NCBI RefSeq assembly: GCF_014873495.1
Contig: NZ_JADBGF010000001.1
Location: 10,106,001 to 10,170,000, forward strand
DNA length: 64,000 nucleotides
Source: Streptomyces stelliscabiei
Lineage (GTDB): Bacteria; Actinomycetota; Actinomycetes; Streptomycetales; Streptomycetaceae
Direction of reading: 5' to 3'
The notes beneath the pieces are model-generated. The model was not told the origin of the DNA, searched no databases, and worked only from the letters and a program-made list of their open reading frames with translations. The position numbers and the translations under genes are program-made. Below, in pieces: positions 8,534 to 16,060 of the stretch. How positions within the stretch are numbered: the first letter of the stretch is position 1; each line of letters starts with the position of its first letter.

Positions 8534-9127
8534 TCATCCAGCCGGTGCGGACGTGCATCGCGCGATGGCGAGGGCGTTCTCGATTCCCTGCTCGAGGACC
8601 TCGTCGGAGAGCCGTTGGTCGGAGAGTGCCCGGGACAGCTGCAGCGTTCCCACCGCCAGGGTGAAGAGCCCGACGGCCTGGCCGCGGGCGGACTGCGGAT
8701 CCTCGGGTGCCAGGCGGGCGGCGAACTCGTCCACGATGGCTTTGGCACCGTGGGTGTAGGCGTCCTTGGTTCCGTCACCGCAGCGGCCGATCTCGTCCAG
8801 CAGAGCGGCGTTCGGACAACCGTCGCCGGGGTTGTCCCGGTGCTCGGGCGACAGATACGAACGGATGAGATCCTCAAGCCCCTCGCGGCCGGGCCGCAGC
8901 GTGCCGAACTGCTCCACCTGCGCGCGCAGCTGCTCGGCGACGACGTGAGCGACGAGGTCGTCCTTGGACTCGAAGTGGGCGTAGAAGGCCCCGTTGGTGA
9001 GCCCGGCGTCGGACATCAGCGTGGAGATGCCGGAGCCGTCGATGCCGTCCTGCTTGAACCGGTGGCCGGCCTTCTCGATGATCCGCTGCCGCGTCACCTG
9101 CTTGTGCTCCTTGGTGTAGCGCGCCAC
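8534..9127 (-). CDS. TetR-family repressor (copy 2 of the regulon)
   Basis: A 197-residue TetR regulator from the GTG at 9127, placed 6 bases behind GGGAGGAA; the frame is open to a TTG at 9142 that overlaps this ribosome-binding site, so it is rejected. The helix-turn-helix ends in SDAGLTNGAFYAHFESKDDL, differing from copy 1 (3780-4388) at few positions. The ligand domain shares the LSPEHRDNPGDGCPNAALLD block. It is divergent to a broken acyl-CoA ligase gene across operator-like site 4. The near-identical recognition helix predicts binding to the same operator as copy 1. Confidence 0.92.
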   Translation of the reverse strand: MARYTKEHKQVTRQRIIEKAGHRFKQDGIDGSGISTLMSDAGLTNGAFYAHFESKDDLVAHVVAEQLRAQVEQFGTLRPGREGLEDLIRSYLSPEHRDNPGDGCPNAALLDEIGRCGDGTKDAYTHGAKAIVDEFAARLAPEDPQSARGQAVGLFTLAVGTLQLSRALSDQRLSDEVLEQGIENALAIARCTSAPAG

Positions 9128-9175
9128 AGGGTTCCTCCCCAACTTTGCCGGACCATTGCCTTGTATCTCATCCTA

Positions 9176-9212
9176 ATCTATGGTCTGACGCACGTAATAT
9201 TATGGTCGGCAG
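9176..9212. promoter_or_regulatory. Operator-like half-sites, site 4
   Basis: Two degenerate matches to the regulon core, ATCTATGGTC (9176-9185) and ATTATGGTCGGCAG (9199-9212), in the divergent TetR copy 2 / acyl-CoA ligase promoter region. The right half of the second palindrome has decayed, paralleling decay of the gene it served. Confidence 0.5.
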
Positions 9213-9291
9213 GTGATTATTGGCCGATCTTCGCCCAGCAGACGGCAGGCCCGGCTCGACCGCCCTCACCCGCAGAACCAGGAGAGCAGTG

Positions 9292-9612
9292 ATGCTCAGC
9301 CCGAGCCGCAACGTGTCACGACTGCGGACGGACACCGCGTCCCGATACCCGGAGTGCACCGCGATCGTCTTCGGCAAAGACCACATCACGTACGCCGCCC
9401 TCGGCGCCGCCGCCAACCGTGTCGCGAATCTGCTCGTCTCGCGCGGGATCCAGCCGGGCGACAAGGTCGCACTGTCCTGCCCCAACCTGCCCCACTTCTC
9501 CGGCGTCTGCATCGGCATCCTCAAGGCCGGCGCGGTGGTCGTGCCGTTGAACGTGCTGCTGAAGTCCCGCGAGATCGCCTATCACCACGCCGATCCCGAC
9601 GCGAACGCGTAG
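9292..9612 (+). pseudogene. AMP-dependent acyl-CoA synthetase, truncated
   Basis: ATG 9292 follows a perfect CAGGAGAG ribosome-binding site. The 106 residues are the start of an ANL-family acyl-CoA ligase: FGKDHITYAALGAAANRVAN, GIQPGDKVALSCPNLPHF, LKAGAVVVPLNVLLKSREI. The stop TAG at 9610-9612 replaces the expected Tyr codon: the frame continues with FAFEGTPELPIGQAG, the normal next segment, for about 15 codons before homology ends near 9660. A nonsense mutation plus loss of over 75% of the gene (including the P-loop and adenylation core) makes it inactive. Its place beside a regulon TetR suggests the original pathway activated an acid to its CoA ester. Confidence 0.8.
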
Positions 9613-9644
9613 TTCGCGTTCGAGGGCACGCCGGAACTGCCGAT

Positions 9645-10110
9645 CGGGCAGGCCGGCCCCCACGCCGTTGAGGAAGGCGAAGACGGGACTGATCAGGACG
9701 ACCTGGCCCTGGTTGGCGATGATCTGCTCCATCGCCGCGTTGACGGTGTTGACGACTCCGTTGATGTTCACGACCAGCACCTTGTCGACCGCGGGTGCGG
9801 GCGTGGCACGAAGTGTGGAGCCCTGCCCCACGATGCCGGCGTTCGCGATCACGACGTCGACCCGCCCTGACCGCTCACACGGATGGGCCACCACATCGTC
9901 GAGCGCGCTGCGGTCGCAGACGTCCGGGGTAAAGCCGACGACATGAAACGACGAGATGTCCGCTGCGATCTCCCGGCGTGTCCGGACGCAGATCCACGAT
10001 GCCGACCCGGGCGCCGCGGGAAAGGAGGTTTCGGGCCGTAGCGCTGCCGAGTCCGCCGGTGCCGCCGCTGATGAGTGCGACCTTGTCGGCGAGATCGAAC
10101 GCATTTATAG
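9645..10110 (-). pseudogene. Short-chain dehydrogenase, frameshifted N-terminal part
   Basis: A minus-strand SDR reads AFDLADKVALISGGTGGLGS (the TGxxxGxG cofactor motif) and GARVGIVDLRPDTPGD. It then shifts frame to REIAADISSFHVVGFTPDV, VVIANAGIVGQGSTL and VVNINGVVNTVNAAM. Sequence ends after VVLISPVFAFLNGVGAG, before the catalytic YxxxK. Its 3' end runs into the truncated acyl-CoA ligase facing it, so one deletion probably removed both 3' ends. Confidence 0.7.
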
Positions 10111-10271
10111 GGACGCCTCGTCTTCGGCCACGGGATGGGGTCGAGTGCACGTCCGCAGCGGCGGCTCCGGATTCGGAGCCGCAGAGCGGGACCTCGTGGT
10201 CATCGCCGGCATACCGCTCGCGTCGCGAGCGCATGTTCACTGCTGCCTGGTCGTGTCGTGCGTACGCCGAA

Positions 10272-10301
10272 GCGCCCGAGGGAGGCGACTCCCTCGGGCG
10301 C
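10272..10301 (-). terminator. Hairpin terminator after the ene-reductase
   Basis: Twelve-bp arms GCGCCCGAGGGA (10272-10283) and 10290-10301 with a 6-base loop, 15 bases beyond the stop of the minus-strand Old Yellow Enzyme gene. Confidence 0.7.
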
Positions 10302-10315
10302 CGGGTCATGCTTCG

Positions 10316-11383
10316 TCAGGCGGTGTGGGTGGGGTAGTCGGTGTAGCCGGCCGCGCCGCCGCCGTAGAAGGTGGCGGGGTCGGGGGTGTTCAGGGGTGCG
10401 CCGGCGCGTATGCGTTCGACCAGGTCGGGGTTGGCGAGTGCCATCGAGCCCACGGTGATGACGTCGGCGATGCCGTTCTCGATGTCCTTGGCCCGGGTGG
10501 CGACGTCGGTGCCGGCGCGGTTGAGGATCAGCGTGTGGGGCCACAACTCGCGCAGCGTGCCCAGGAGTTCCTCGTCGCCGCCGTGGGCGAGGTGCAGGTA
10601 GGCGAGGTCGAGGGGGGCGAGGGCGCGCACGAGGTGCGGGTAGAGCTCGTGGGGGTCGTCCTCCGTGAGGTCGCCGAGCTGGAAGGGGTTGCCGGGGGAG
10701 AGTCGGATGCCGGTGCGGTCGGCTCCGATCTCGTCGGCCACGGCGGTGGCGACCTCGACCGCGAAGCGGATGCGGTTGTCGAGGGAGCCGCCGTACTGGT
10801 CGGTGCGCTGGTTGGTGTTGGTGGCGAGGAACTGGTGGACCAGGTAGCCGTTGGCGCCGTGGATCTCGACGCCGTCGGCGCCGGCCGCGATGGCGGCCGC
10901 GGCGGCCTGCCGGAAGTCGTCGACCGTCGTGGTGATCTCTTCGGTGGAGAGTGCGCGCGGCTCCGGCATCTCCTGCATCCCGGAGGCGGTGAACATCTGG
11001 CCTGCCGGCCTGATTGCGGAGGGGGCCACCGGCTGGCGGTGGTGGGGGGTGTTGTCGGGGTGGGAGATGCGCCCGACGTGCATGAGCTGGATGACGATGC
11101 GTCCGTCGGCCCTGTGCACGGCGTCGGTGACCCTGCGCCAGCCGGCGATGTGCTCGTCGGTGTGGATGCCTGGGGTCACCGGGTAGCCCTGGCCGTCGGC
11201 GGAGGGCTGGGTGCCCTCGGTGATGATGAGGGCGTGCGAGGCGCGCTGGGCGTAGTACTCGGCGTTCAGCTCGGTCGGCACGCCGTCCGGGGTGGCCCGG
11301 CTGCGGGTGAGGGGGGCCATCGCCAGCCGGTGCGGCAGGGAGATCTTTCCGGCGACGGTCGGGGTCCACAGGCTGTCGAGCAT
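10316..11383 (-). CDS. Old Yellow Enzyme family ene-reductase (NADH:flavin oxidoreductase)
   Basis: A 355-residue FMN-dependent TIM-barrel enzyme that reduces activated C=C bonds (enones, quinones, nitro-compounds) with NAD(P)H. Motifs: MAPLTRSRA near residue 28, IQLMHVGRISH near 97, the substrate-binding pair in EIHGANGYLVHQF, DQYGGSLDNRIRF with the catalytic Tyr, and the FMN phosphate site VITVGSMALANPDLV. The start is ATG 11383, 6 bases after GAGGAAG; the open frame runs to 11455 but lacks a ribosome-binding site there and would cover the promoter. Operator site 5 is about 90 bases upstream. Confidence 0.93.
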   Translation of the reverse strand: MLDSLWTPTVAGKISLPHRLAMAPLTRSRATPDGVPTELNAEYYAQRASHALIITEGTQPSADGQGYPVTPGIHTDEHIAGWRRVTDAVHRADGRIVIQLMHVGRISHPDNTPHHRQPVAPSAIRPAGQMFTASGMQEMPEPRALSTEEITTTVDDFRQAAAAAIAAGADGVEIHGANGYLVHQFLATNTNQRTDQYGGSLDNRIRFAVEVATAVADEIGADRTGIRLSPGNPFQLGDLTEDDPHELYPHLVRALAPLDLAYLHLAHGGDEELLGTLRELWPHTLILNRAGTDVATRAKDIENGIADVITVGSMALANPDLVERIRAGAPLNTPDPATFYGGGAAGYTDYPTHTA

Positions 11384-11474
11384 GAGTGCTTCCTCAGGTG
11401 TTGGCGGCGGACATCCGGCAGATCTGCGTTCCGGGCTGTGGATCCGATGAGACATCCGCCATGAGCATGGGTAA

Positions 11475-11498
11475 ATTACATTACGTCCGTAATGTATT
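11475..11498. promoter_or_regulatory. Operator-like palindrome, site 5 (best copy)
   Basis: Core ATTACGTCCGTAAT (11480-11493) is symmetric apart from its central bases; with flanks ATTAC and GTATT the palindrome reaches 24 bp. It lies upstream of the ene-reductase. Confidence 0.8.
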
Positions 11499-11505
11499 GC
11501 TGGGT

Positions 11506-11543
11506 GACGGACGGCCCGGGAATGGCCGGGACGGCCGTCCGTC
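11506..11543 (-). terminator. Hairpin terminator after hydrolase copy 3
   Basis: Perfect 11-bp arms GACGGACGGCC (11506-11516) and 11533-11543, 35 bases downstream of the minus-strand hydrolase stop. It separates that gene from the ene-reductase promoter. Confidence 0.7.
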
Positions 11544-11577
11544 GAGGATGTGCCGTTCGCCTTGCGCGCGCAGCTGT

Positions 11578-12417
11578 CTACTCGTCGAGGAACTGAAGGG
11601 CGTGCTTCAGGAACCGCTCGGGGTACTGGAACTGCGCTCCGTGCCCGGCGTCGGGGTAGATCAGCAGTTGGGCGTTGGGGATGTTCTGGGCGAGGTGCCG
11701 GGAGTTGATCGAGGCGATCATCACGTCGTTCTCGCCGTTGAGGACCAGTGTCGGCTGGGTGATCGCGTTCAGGTGGGCGTAAGGGTTTTCGCCCGGCAGC
11801 GGCTCCGCGTAGGCCATGGACGCTTCGAACTGCGCCTGCCCGACTGCGGACGAGCTCGGCGGGTCCTGTTCGGCCCGCTGGTGGCGGCGCTCCCAGAATG
11901 CCCGGCCCGCTTCGACCGCGGCTTGCGAGCGGCCGAAGAACAGGAAGAGGAAGTCCTCCAGGCCGGGGACCGGATTCAGCGCCACCTCGGGCACCTTGGG
12001 GTCCATTGCCGGGTCCCCGCCGCGCAGGCCGGTGCCGAGCAGGAGGAGCTTGCGCACCAGCTGGGGGTGGCGCAGCGTGACTTCCTGTGCCTGGTAGCCG
12101 CCGAGCGAGAAGCCGAGCAGATCGACCTGATCCAGCCCCAGCGCCCGGATGACCGCGGCGATGTCGTCGGCCATGTCCTCGACCCGGTTGCGCGGCGTGC
12201 CGGATGAGGAGGCGATGCCGCGCCCGTTGAACAGGATGACCTCGCGGCCTTCGGCCAGGCCGTCGGTGAGCAAGGGGTCCCAGTTGTCCATTCCCCCGCG
12301 GAAGTGCTGGACGAGGAGGATCGGGACGCCGGAGGGCTTGCCCCAGCGGCGGTAGGCGAAGCGGTCGCCGTCGACCTCGATGTACTGGGTCGGGGCGGTC
12401 ACATGCGTGTCACTCAT
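11578..12417 (-). CDS. Alpha/beta hydrolase (copy 3)
   Basis: A 279-residue alpha/beta hydrolase from ATG 12417 (MSDTHVTAPTQYIEVDGDRF). The open frame to 12531 would swallow two operator sequences and is rejected. Nucleophile elbow LLGFSLGGYQAQE, acid NGENDVMIA, histidine PDAGHGAQFQYPE. It shares the early NWDPLL..GLAEGREVILF pattern with copies 1 and 2, pointing to one subfamily of esterases/lactonases. It is divergent from the TetR gene at 12549, with operator site 6 and a separate perfect palindrome between them, and is followed by its own terminator. Confidence 0.92.
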   Translation of the reverse strand: MSDTHVTAPTQYIEVDGDRFAYRRWGKPSGVPILLVQHFRGGMDNWDPLLTDGLAEGREVILFNGRGIASSSGTPRNRVEDMADDIAAVIRALGLDQVDLLGFSLGGYQAQEVTLRHPQLVRKLLLLGTGLRGGDPAMDPKVPEVALNPVPGLEDFLFLFFGRSQAAVEAGRAFWERRHQRAEQDPPSSSAVGQAQFEASMAYAEPLPGENPYAHLNAITQPTLVLNGENDVMIASINSRHLAQNIPNAQLLIYPDAGHGAQFQYPERFLKHALQFLDE

Positions 12418-12446
12418 GGTCTGTGGCTTTCTGGAGGGGGTGAGCA

Positions 12447-12470
12447 ATACAATGACGGTCGTAATATAAA
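12447..12470. promoter_or_regulatory. Operator-like palindrome, site 6
   Basis: Core ATGACGGTCGTAAT (12452-12465), centre 12458.5, immediately upstream of hydrolase copy 3. The right half matches the regulon consensus exactly; the left half has one substitution. Confidence 0.68.
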
Positions 12471-12482
12471 AAGTCAAGCTCT

Positions 12483-12502
12483 TAGATGTCGATCGACATC
12501 TA
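12483..12502. promoter_or_regulatory. Perfect 20-bp palindrome before TetR copy 3
   Basis: TAGATGTCGATCGACATCTA is completely self-complementary, followed by TATATA. It lies 47 bases before the TetR start at 12549 and does not resemble the ATTAYG operator. It is probably the operator of this TetR, whose recognition helix also differs from copies 1 and 2. Confidence 0.75.
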
Positions 12503-12548
12503 TATATGCTTGCCCGTCGAGCGTCGACCATGGAAGGGGCGGCTGGAC

Positions 12549-13157
12549 ATGCGAGTGACCAAGGCGCAGGCGGAGCAGAACCGTGCGCATATCGTCGCGA
12601 CAGCCGCCAGGCTGTTCCGCGAGCGCGGCTATGACGGTGTCGGGGTGGCGGAACTGATGGCAGCCGCCGGGTTCACCCATGGCGGGTTCTACAAGCACTT
12701 CCGCTCCAAGGCCGATTTGATGGCAGAGGCGTCCGCAAGCGGGCTCTCACAGATCGCGGCACGGACGGAAGGTCCGGGCCTCACCGAGTTCGTCGAGAGC
12801 TACGTCTCCCGGGAGCATCGCGACGGGCGAGGCGACGGCTGCACCATCGCGGCCCTCAGCGGCGATGCCGCACGTCAGCCGGCGGACATCAAGAAGGTGT
12901 TCGCGGCCGGGATCGAGAACCTGCTGACGGCCCTTCAGGCCTCAAGCGGCACGTCGGGCGATGCGGACCAGCGGGCAGCCCGCGCCATGGTGATCGACAT
13001 GCTCGCACATTCGGTCGGCGCGGTCATGCTGTCGCGGGGATGCCCGGACGGTTCTCCGCTGGCGGACGAGATCCTCGATATCTGCCGCACGGGGATCCTC
13101 GCCTCACTGGCACACGGCAGCATCGACCAGTCGGCGGCACGGAGCCCGGAAGCCTGA
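12549..13157 (+). CDS. TetR-family repressor (divergent type)
   Basis: A 202-residue TetR protein from ATG 12549 (MRVTKAQAEQNRAHIVATAA), preceded by GGAAGGGGCGGCTGGAC; the longer frame to 12486 begins inside a palindrome and is not used. The helix-turn-helix ends AAGFTHGGFYKHFRSKADLM, so its recognition helix (FTHGGFYKHF) is unlike the LTNGAFY helix of the other regulon TetRs. The ligand domain contains YVSREHRDGRGDGCTIAALS, typical of the NemR/YcdC-like group that sense reactive electrophiles or quinones; that link is family-based inference. It probably represses itself and hydrolase copy 3. Confidence 0.9.
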   Translation: MRVTKAQAEQNRAHIVATAARLFRERGYDGVGVAELMAAAGFTHGGFYKHFRSKADLMAEASASGLSQIAARTEGPGLTEFVESYVSREHRDGRGDGCTIAALSGDAARQPADIKKVFAAGIENLLTALQASSGTSGDADQRAARAMVIDMLAHSVGAVMLSRGCPDGSPLADEILDICRTGILASLAHGSIDQSAARSPEA

Positions 13158-13323
13158 CCGCAGCCGACCCCGACCACCCGTGGGTCAGACACTGACGAGC
13201 CCGCGATTTTGAGCCGATGGTGCGGCATGCAGTGCCTTCTCCAGGGATGGTCTGCGCCGCTGCCGAGAGCTGTTCATGCGCCGTCGACGACGTCACGGCA
13301 CCGGACGGGGGAGCGGTCGACTG

Positions 13324-13518
13324 GGGCCTGTTCTGAGTTGAGGTCACGGGAGGGCTGGAAGGCTGCGTAGCCAGAGGATGGACCTGCGCAGGTGGAGTCC
13401 TGCGGCATAGCTCTCGGGTGTCTTGTCGTAGCGGGTGGCCAGCCCCCGCCATTCCTTGAACTTGTTGATGGCGCGCTCGACTGTGTTGCGGTCTTTGTAG
13501 AGCGTGGCGTCGTGGCTG
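13324..13518. mobile_element. Partial copy of the IS5-family element (one end only)
   Basis: 195 bp colinear with 16041-16235, beginning with the terminal repeat GGGCCTGTTCTGAGTTGAGG. After the first 15 bases the two copies read the same throughout as far as I can check by eye. It encodes only the transposase C-terminus on the minus strand, and stops abruptly where a monooxygenase-like remnant begins. From 13158 to 13323 no gene is seen. Confidence 0.85.
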
Positions 13519-13773
13519 CTTTACCTGATGCATGTCAGCAGCGAGGACCCGGACGTGGTCTGGATGTGCGAATGCTTCGCCGACGAGGCGGCCTTCGAGC
13601 GCGCCGTGTCGCTGGTGCACGCGGAGGTCACCGAACGCCTCCACGAACTCTGCACCGCAGGGACGGAGGCGTACCGGCTCGGCCTGGTCGCCGGGAAGGG
13701 GCTCCCGCGGCGCCTTGGGACAACGCGCGTCCCGACGGTCAGGCGCCGCAGGCCCCGTTTCCGCCGAGGCTGA
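13519..13773 (+). pseudogene. Antibiotic-biosynthesis-monooxygenase-like remnant
   Basis: Directly after the partial insertion sequence the plus frame reads LLYLMHVSSEDPDVVWMCEC, FADEAAFERAVSLVHAEVTE and a short tail. This resembles the C-terminal half of a small ABM-type (ferredoxin-like fold) protein. The N-terminal strands and start codon are gone, replaced by insertion-sequence DNA. The frame overlaps the end of the convergent TetR gene by 35 bases. Family assignment is tentative. Confidence 0.4.
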
Positions 13774-14431
13774 TCATGGCGCGATACAGCTGCTCCTCGG
13801 TGAGCGGCGGCGCCGGTAGCGGGTGGGCGCGGTCGGTTCGGAAGCCGTCGAGCAGAAGGTAGAGGTGGCGGCGCCAGGCGTCCGGGGCGATGGCGTGGGT
13901 GGCCTCGGTGACGCGGCTGTGCGACCAGATGACGAAGGCAAGGTCCTCGGGGGTGAGGTCGGGGCGCAGGCTGCCCTGCTCCTGCGCACGCTCGACGATG
14001 TGTACACCGAGTTCGCGGATGCGGGTCTGGGCGCCCGCCAGGCAGGCGCTCTCCGGCAACCGTATGGAGGCCAGGTCGTTGAACCCCCGGTCCTGTGACT
14101 GGAGTTCGCACATGGTCTCCAGGAAGTGGCACAGCCCCGCCCAGGCGTCATCCATGGTGACGGCCTTCTCGGCGGCCTCCCGCCAGACGGCCAGCTTCCC
14201 GGCGAAGGTTGCCTGCACCAGGTCCAGCCGGGTGGGGAAGTGCCGGTACAGCGTGCCGATGGCCACCCCGGCCCGCTTGGCCACCTGCTCCAGGGGTGCC
14301 TCCATGCCCTGCTCGGCGAAGCAGGAGCGGGCCGCGGTGAGCAGGGCCTCGCGATTGCGCTGCGCGTCGCGCCGCAGGGGGCGGACGGGGGCCGGGTTCC
14401 CGGCGGAGGCGGACGGAGGGTCGATGGCCAT
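13739..14431 (-). CDS. TetR-family repressor of the SDR/nitroreductase pair
   Basis: A 230-residue TetR regulator. HTH: EALLTAARSCFAEQGMEAPL and RAGVAIGTLYRHFPTRLDLV. The C-terminal domain (FNDLASIRLPESACLAGAQ, DLAFVIWSHSRVTEATH) is of the actinobacterial type often placed beside short-chain dehydrogenases. It is divergent from the SDR at 14581, with a clean 12-bp inverted repeat between the two genes. It overlaps the monooxygenase remnant at its 3' end. It probably represses itself and the SDR-nitroreductase operon. Confidence 0.9.
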   Translation of the reverse strand: MAIDPPSASAGNPAPVRPLRRDAQRNREALLTAARSCFAEQGMEAPLEQVAKRAGVAIGTLYRHFPTRLDLVQATFAGKLAVWREAAEKAVTMDDAWAGLCHFLETMCELQSQDRGFNDLASIRLPESACLAGAQTRIRELGVHIVERAQEQGSLRPDLTPEDLAFVIWSHSRVTEATHAIAPDAWRRHLYLLLDGFRTDRAHPLPAPPLTEEQLYRAMISLGGNGACGA

Positions 14432-14458
14432 GTCACTCAGACTATCAACCGGAGGGAT

Positions 14459-14495
14459 GCCTCATGTTCTCTGCTACGATCCAAGAACATGAGGC
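14459..14495. promoter_or_regulatory. Inverted repeat between TetR and SDR
   Basis: Perfect 12-bp arms GCCTCATGTTCT (14459-14470) and AGAACATGAGGC (14484-14495) separated by 13 bases, in the divergent promoter region. Likely the TetR operator; each arm contains a CATGTTCT half-site. Confidence 0.75.
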
Positions 14496-14580
14496 TGCCC
14501 TCGACTTTCAGTCCTGACCGCTGACGTGGCGGGAAGTGCACCTCATCCGTCCAGCCCGTCCGACCACAGGAGCACCACCC

Positions 14581-15252
14581 ATGCCCGTCATCGCCGTCAT
14601 AGGGGCAGGCCCCGGCCTGGGCCTGTCCATCGCCCGCCGCTTCGGAAGGGAGGGTTTCCAGGTCGCCCTGGTCTCCCGGACCCAGGACAAGCTCGACGCG
14701 CTCGCCGCGCGGCTCGCCGCGGAGGGCATCGAGGCCGCGGGCTTCGCCGCGGACGTGACGCGTCCCGACTCGCTGCAGTCGGCGCTCGCCGCGGTCGCCG
14801 ACCGGTTCGGGGCCGTCGACGTACTGGAGTACTCACCCGCCGACCCCACGTTCGCCGGCGCCGCCGCTGTCGACGCCACGGCGCAGGACCTCCACGAGCA
14901 GCTCGACTACTACCTGTACGGAGCGGTCGCCGCGGTCCGTCAGGTGCTGCCCGCCATGCTCGAACGCGGCAGTGGCACCCTGCTGTTCTCCACGGGCGCC
15001 TCCTCGGTCCGACCGATCGGCGGCGCGTTCGGCAGCATCGGCGTCGCGGCGGCGGCCCTGCGCAACTACGCCATGGCCCTGGGCATCGACCTCGCCGAGC
15101 GCGGAGTGCACGCCGCGCACGTGGCCATCGGGGTATTCATCGGCAGCGGTCCCGGCACCGAGCCGGAGACCATCGCCGAGCACTACTGGGACGCGTACAC
15201 CAAGCGCGACCAGGCCGAGATCGTCCACACCGTCCCCGGCGGCATCTGGTGA
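14581..15252 (+). CDS. Atypical short-chain dehydrogenase lacking the Tyr-Lys pair
   Basis: A 223-residue Rossmann protein from ATG 14581 (CAGGAGCACCACCC upstream). The cofactor motif GAGPGLGLSIARRFGREGF and the VSRTQDKLDAL and FAADVTRPDSL blocks are clear. At the usual catalytic position, after LLFSTGASSVRPIGGAFGSI, no YxxxK follows (the text reads GVAAAALRNYAMALG). The enzyme may therefore be a divergent or non-catalytic SDR. It ends in GTGA overlap with the downstream nitroreductase-like gene, so the two are co-translated. Controlled by the divergent TetR. Confidence 0.85.
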   Translation: MPVIAVIGAGPGLGLSIARRFGREGFQVALVSRTQDKLDALAARLAAEGIEAAGFAADVTRPDSLQSALAAVADRFGAVDVLEYSPADPTFAGAAAVDATAQDLHEQLDYYLYGAVAAVRQVLPAMLERGSGTLLFSTGASSVRPIGGAFGSIGVAAAALRNYAMALGIDLAERGVHAAHVAIGVFIGSGPGTEPETIAEHYWDAYTKRDQAEIVHTVPGGIW

Positions 15253-15767
15253 GCACCTCCGGCACACCCGCGGCGAACACGGCCAGGCCACCCATGGTGA
15301 AGATCTTCCGAGCCGCCAACAAGGTCGTACGGCCGCTGCTCGCCTCCCGCTTCCACAAGCCGCTGAGCGGGCGCCTGATGCTGCTCACGTACAAGGGGCA
15401 CAGGACGGGCCGCGAATTCACGGTCCCCATCGGCTACTTCGACTGGGATCCCGGCACGGTGCTCGCCATGTCCTCCCAGCTCGGCTGGATCCCCAGCATG
15501 CGCCAAGGGTCCGCCGTCCGGCTGCGCATCCGGGGCCAGGACCACGGCGCCGTCCCGACGGTCGTCGAGAACCCTGAGGAAGTCGCCGCCCTGCTGGGCG
15601 AGTTCGGCCGGCGCAAAGGGCCCAAGGCCGCCAAGGGGCTGATGCTCGGCCTCCCGGGCGACCGGCAGCCCACCGACAACGAGCTGCGCACGGCCGCCGC
15701 CAAGACCCGCTTGGTCCGCTTCCGGATGGAGCCCGAGCGGCCGGACCGGCAGTACTCGACCGGCTGA
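15249..15767 (+). CDS. Deazaflavin (F420)-dependent nitroreductase/quinone reductase family protein
   Basis: A 172-residue protein starting at GTG 15249, overlapping the SDR stop by 4 bases. The split beta-barrel family signature is visible: LMLLTYKGHRTGREFTVPIG, then DPGTVLAMSSQLGWI. This is the Ddn/DUF385 group, which binds F420H2 (or related flavins) and reduces quinones or nitro groups. The C-terminal LVRFRMEPERP strand completes the fold. The coupled SDR and the nearby ene-reductase point to redox detoxification or modification of a quinone/enone. Cofactor is inferred. Confidence 0.85.
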   Translation: MSTSGTPAANTARPPMVKIFRAANKVVRPLLASRFHKPLSGRLMLLTYKGHRTGREFTVPIGYFDWDPGTVLAMSSQLGWIPSMRQGSAVRLRIRGQDHGAVPTVVENPEEVAALLGEFGRRKGPKAAKGLMLGLPGDRQPTDNELRTAAAKTRLVRFRMEPERPDRQYSTG

Positions 15768-16003
15768 TGCGGTCGACGGAGACCCTTCTCGCCCGCAAGC
15801 ACTACCACCATGAGCGCCAGGAGCGAATCATCACCGAGGCCCTGGCCGACCGCTGGCCGGACCCTGAACGGCAGCAGGCACTCCGGCTGGTCGCCATGGC
15901 CGGAGTCGGCACAAAGATCTGGAGCAGCCTGGAACGCCATGGGTCGCCGGCCGACCATCTGGACGAGGCGTTCGCGGCAGTGCAATCCGAGTTGACCCGG
16001 TGA
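15767..16003 (+). pseudogene. TetR C-terminal fragment overlapping the nitroreductase gene
   Basis: The ATG overlaps the preceding TGA. The 78 residues (HYHHERQERIITEALADRWP, DPERQQALRLVAMAGVGTK, LDEAFAAVQSELTR) match the ligand-binding C-terminus of a TetR regulator; no helix-turn-helix is encoded. Most likely a remnant fused by deletion. A translated, DNA-binding-free fragment cannot be excluded because the TGATG overlap would allow coupling. Confidence 0.65.
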
Positions 16004-16060
16004 CTCGACTGCGCCGGACTCGCGGCTCGCACTCCGGCTAGGGCCTGTCCGACGTTGAGG

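Noticed and set aside
11383..11455. A longer N-terminus for the ene-reductase starting at 11455
   Set aside because: The extra 24 residues have no family match, lack a ribosome-binding site and would begin within 20 bases of the operator; ATG 11383 has GAGGAAG.
9956..11464. A 502-codon plus-strand frame covering the ene-reductase
   Set aside because: It is the antisense shadow of the clear Old Yellow Enzyme gene, glycine/valine-rich without family features.
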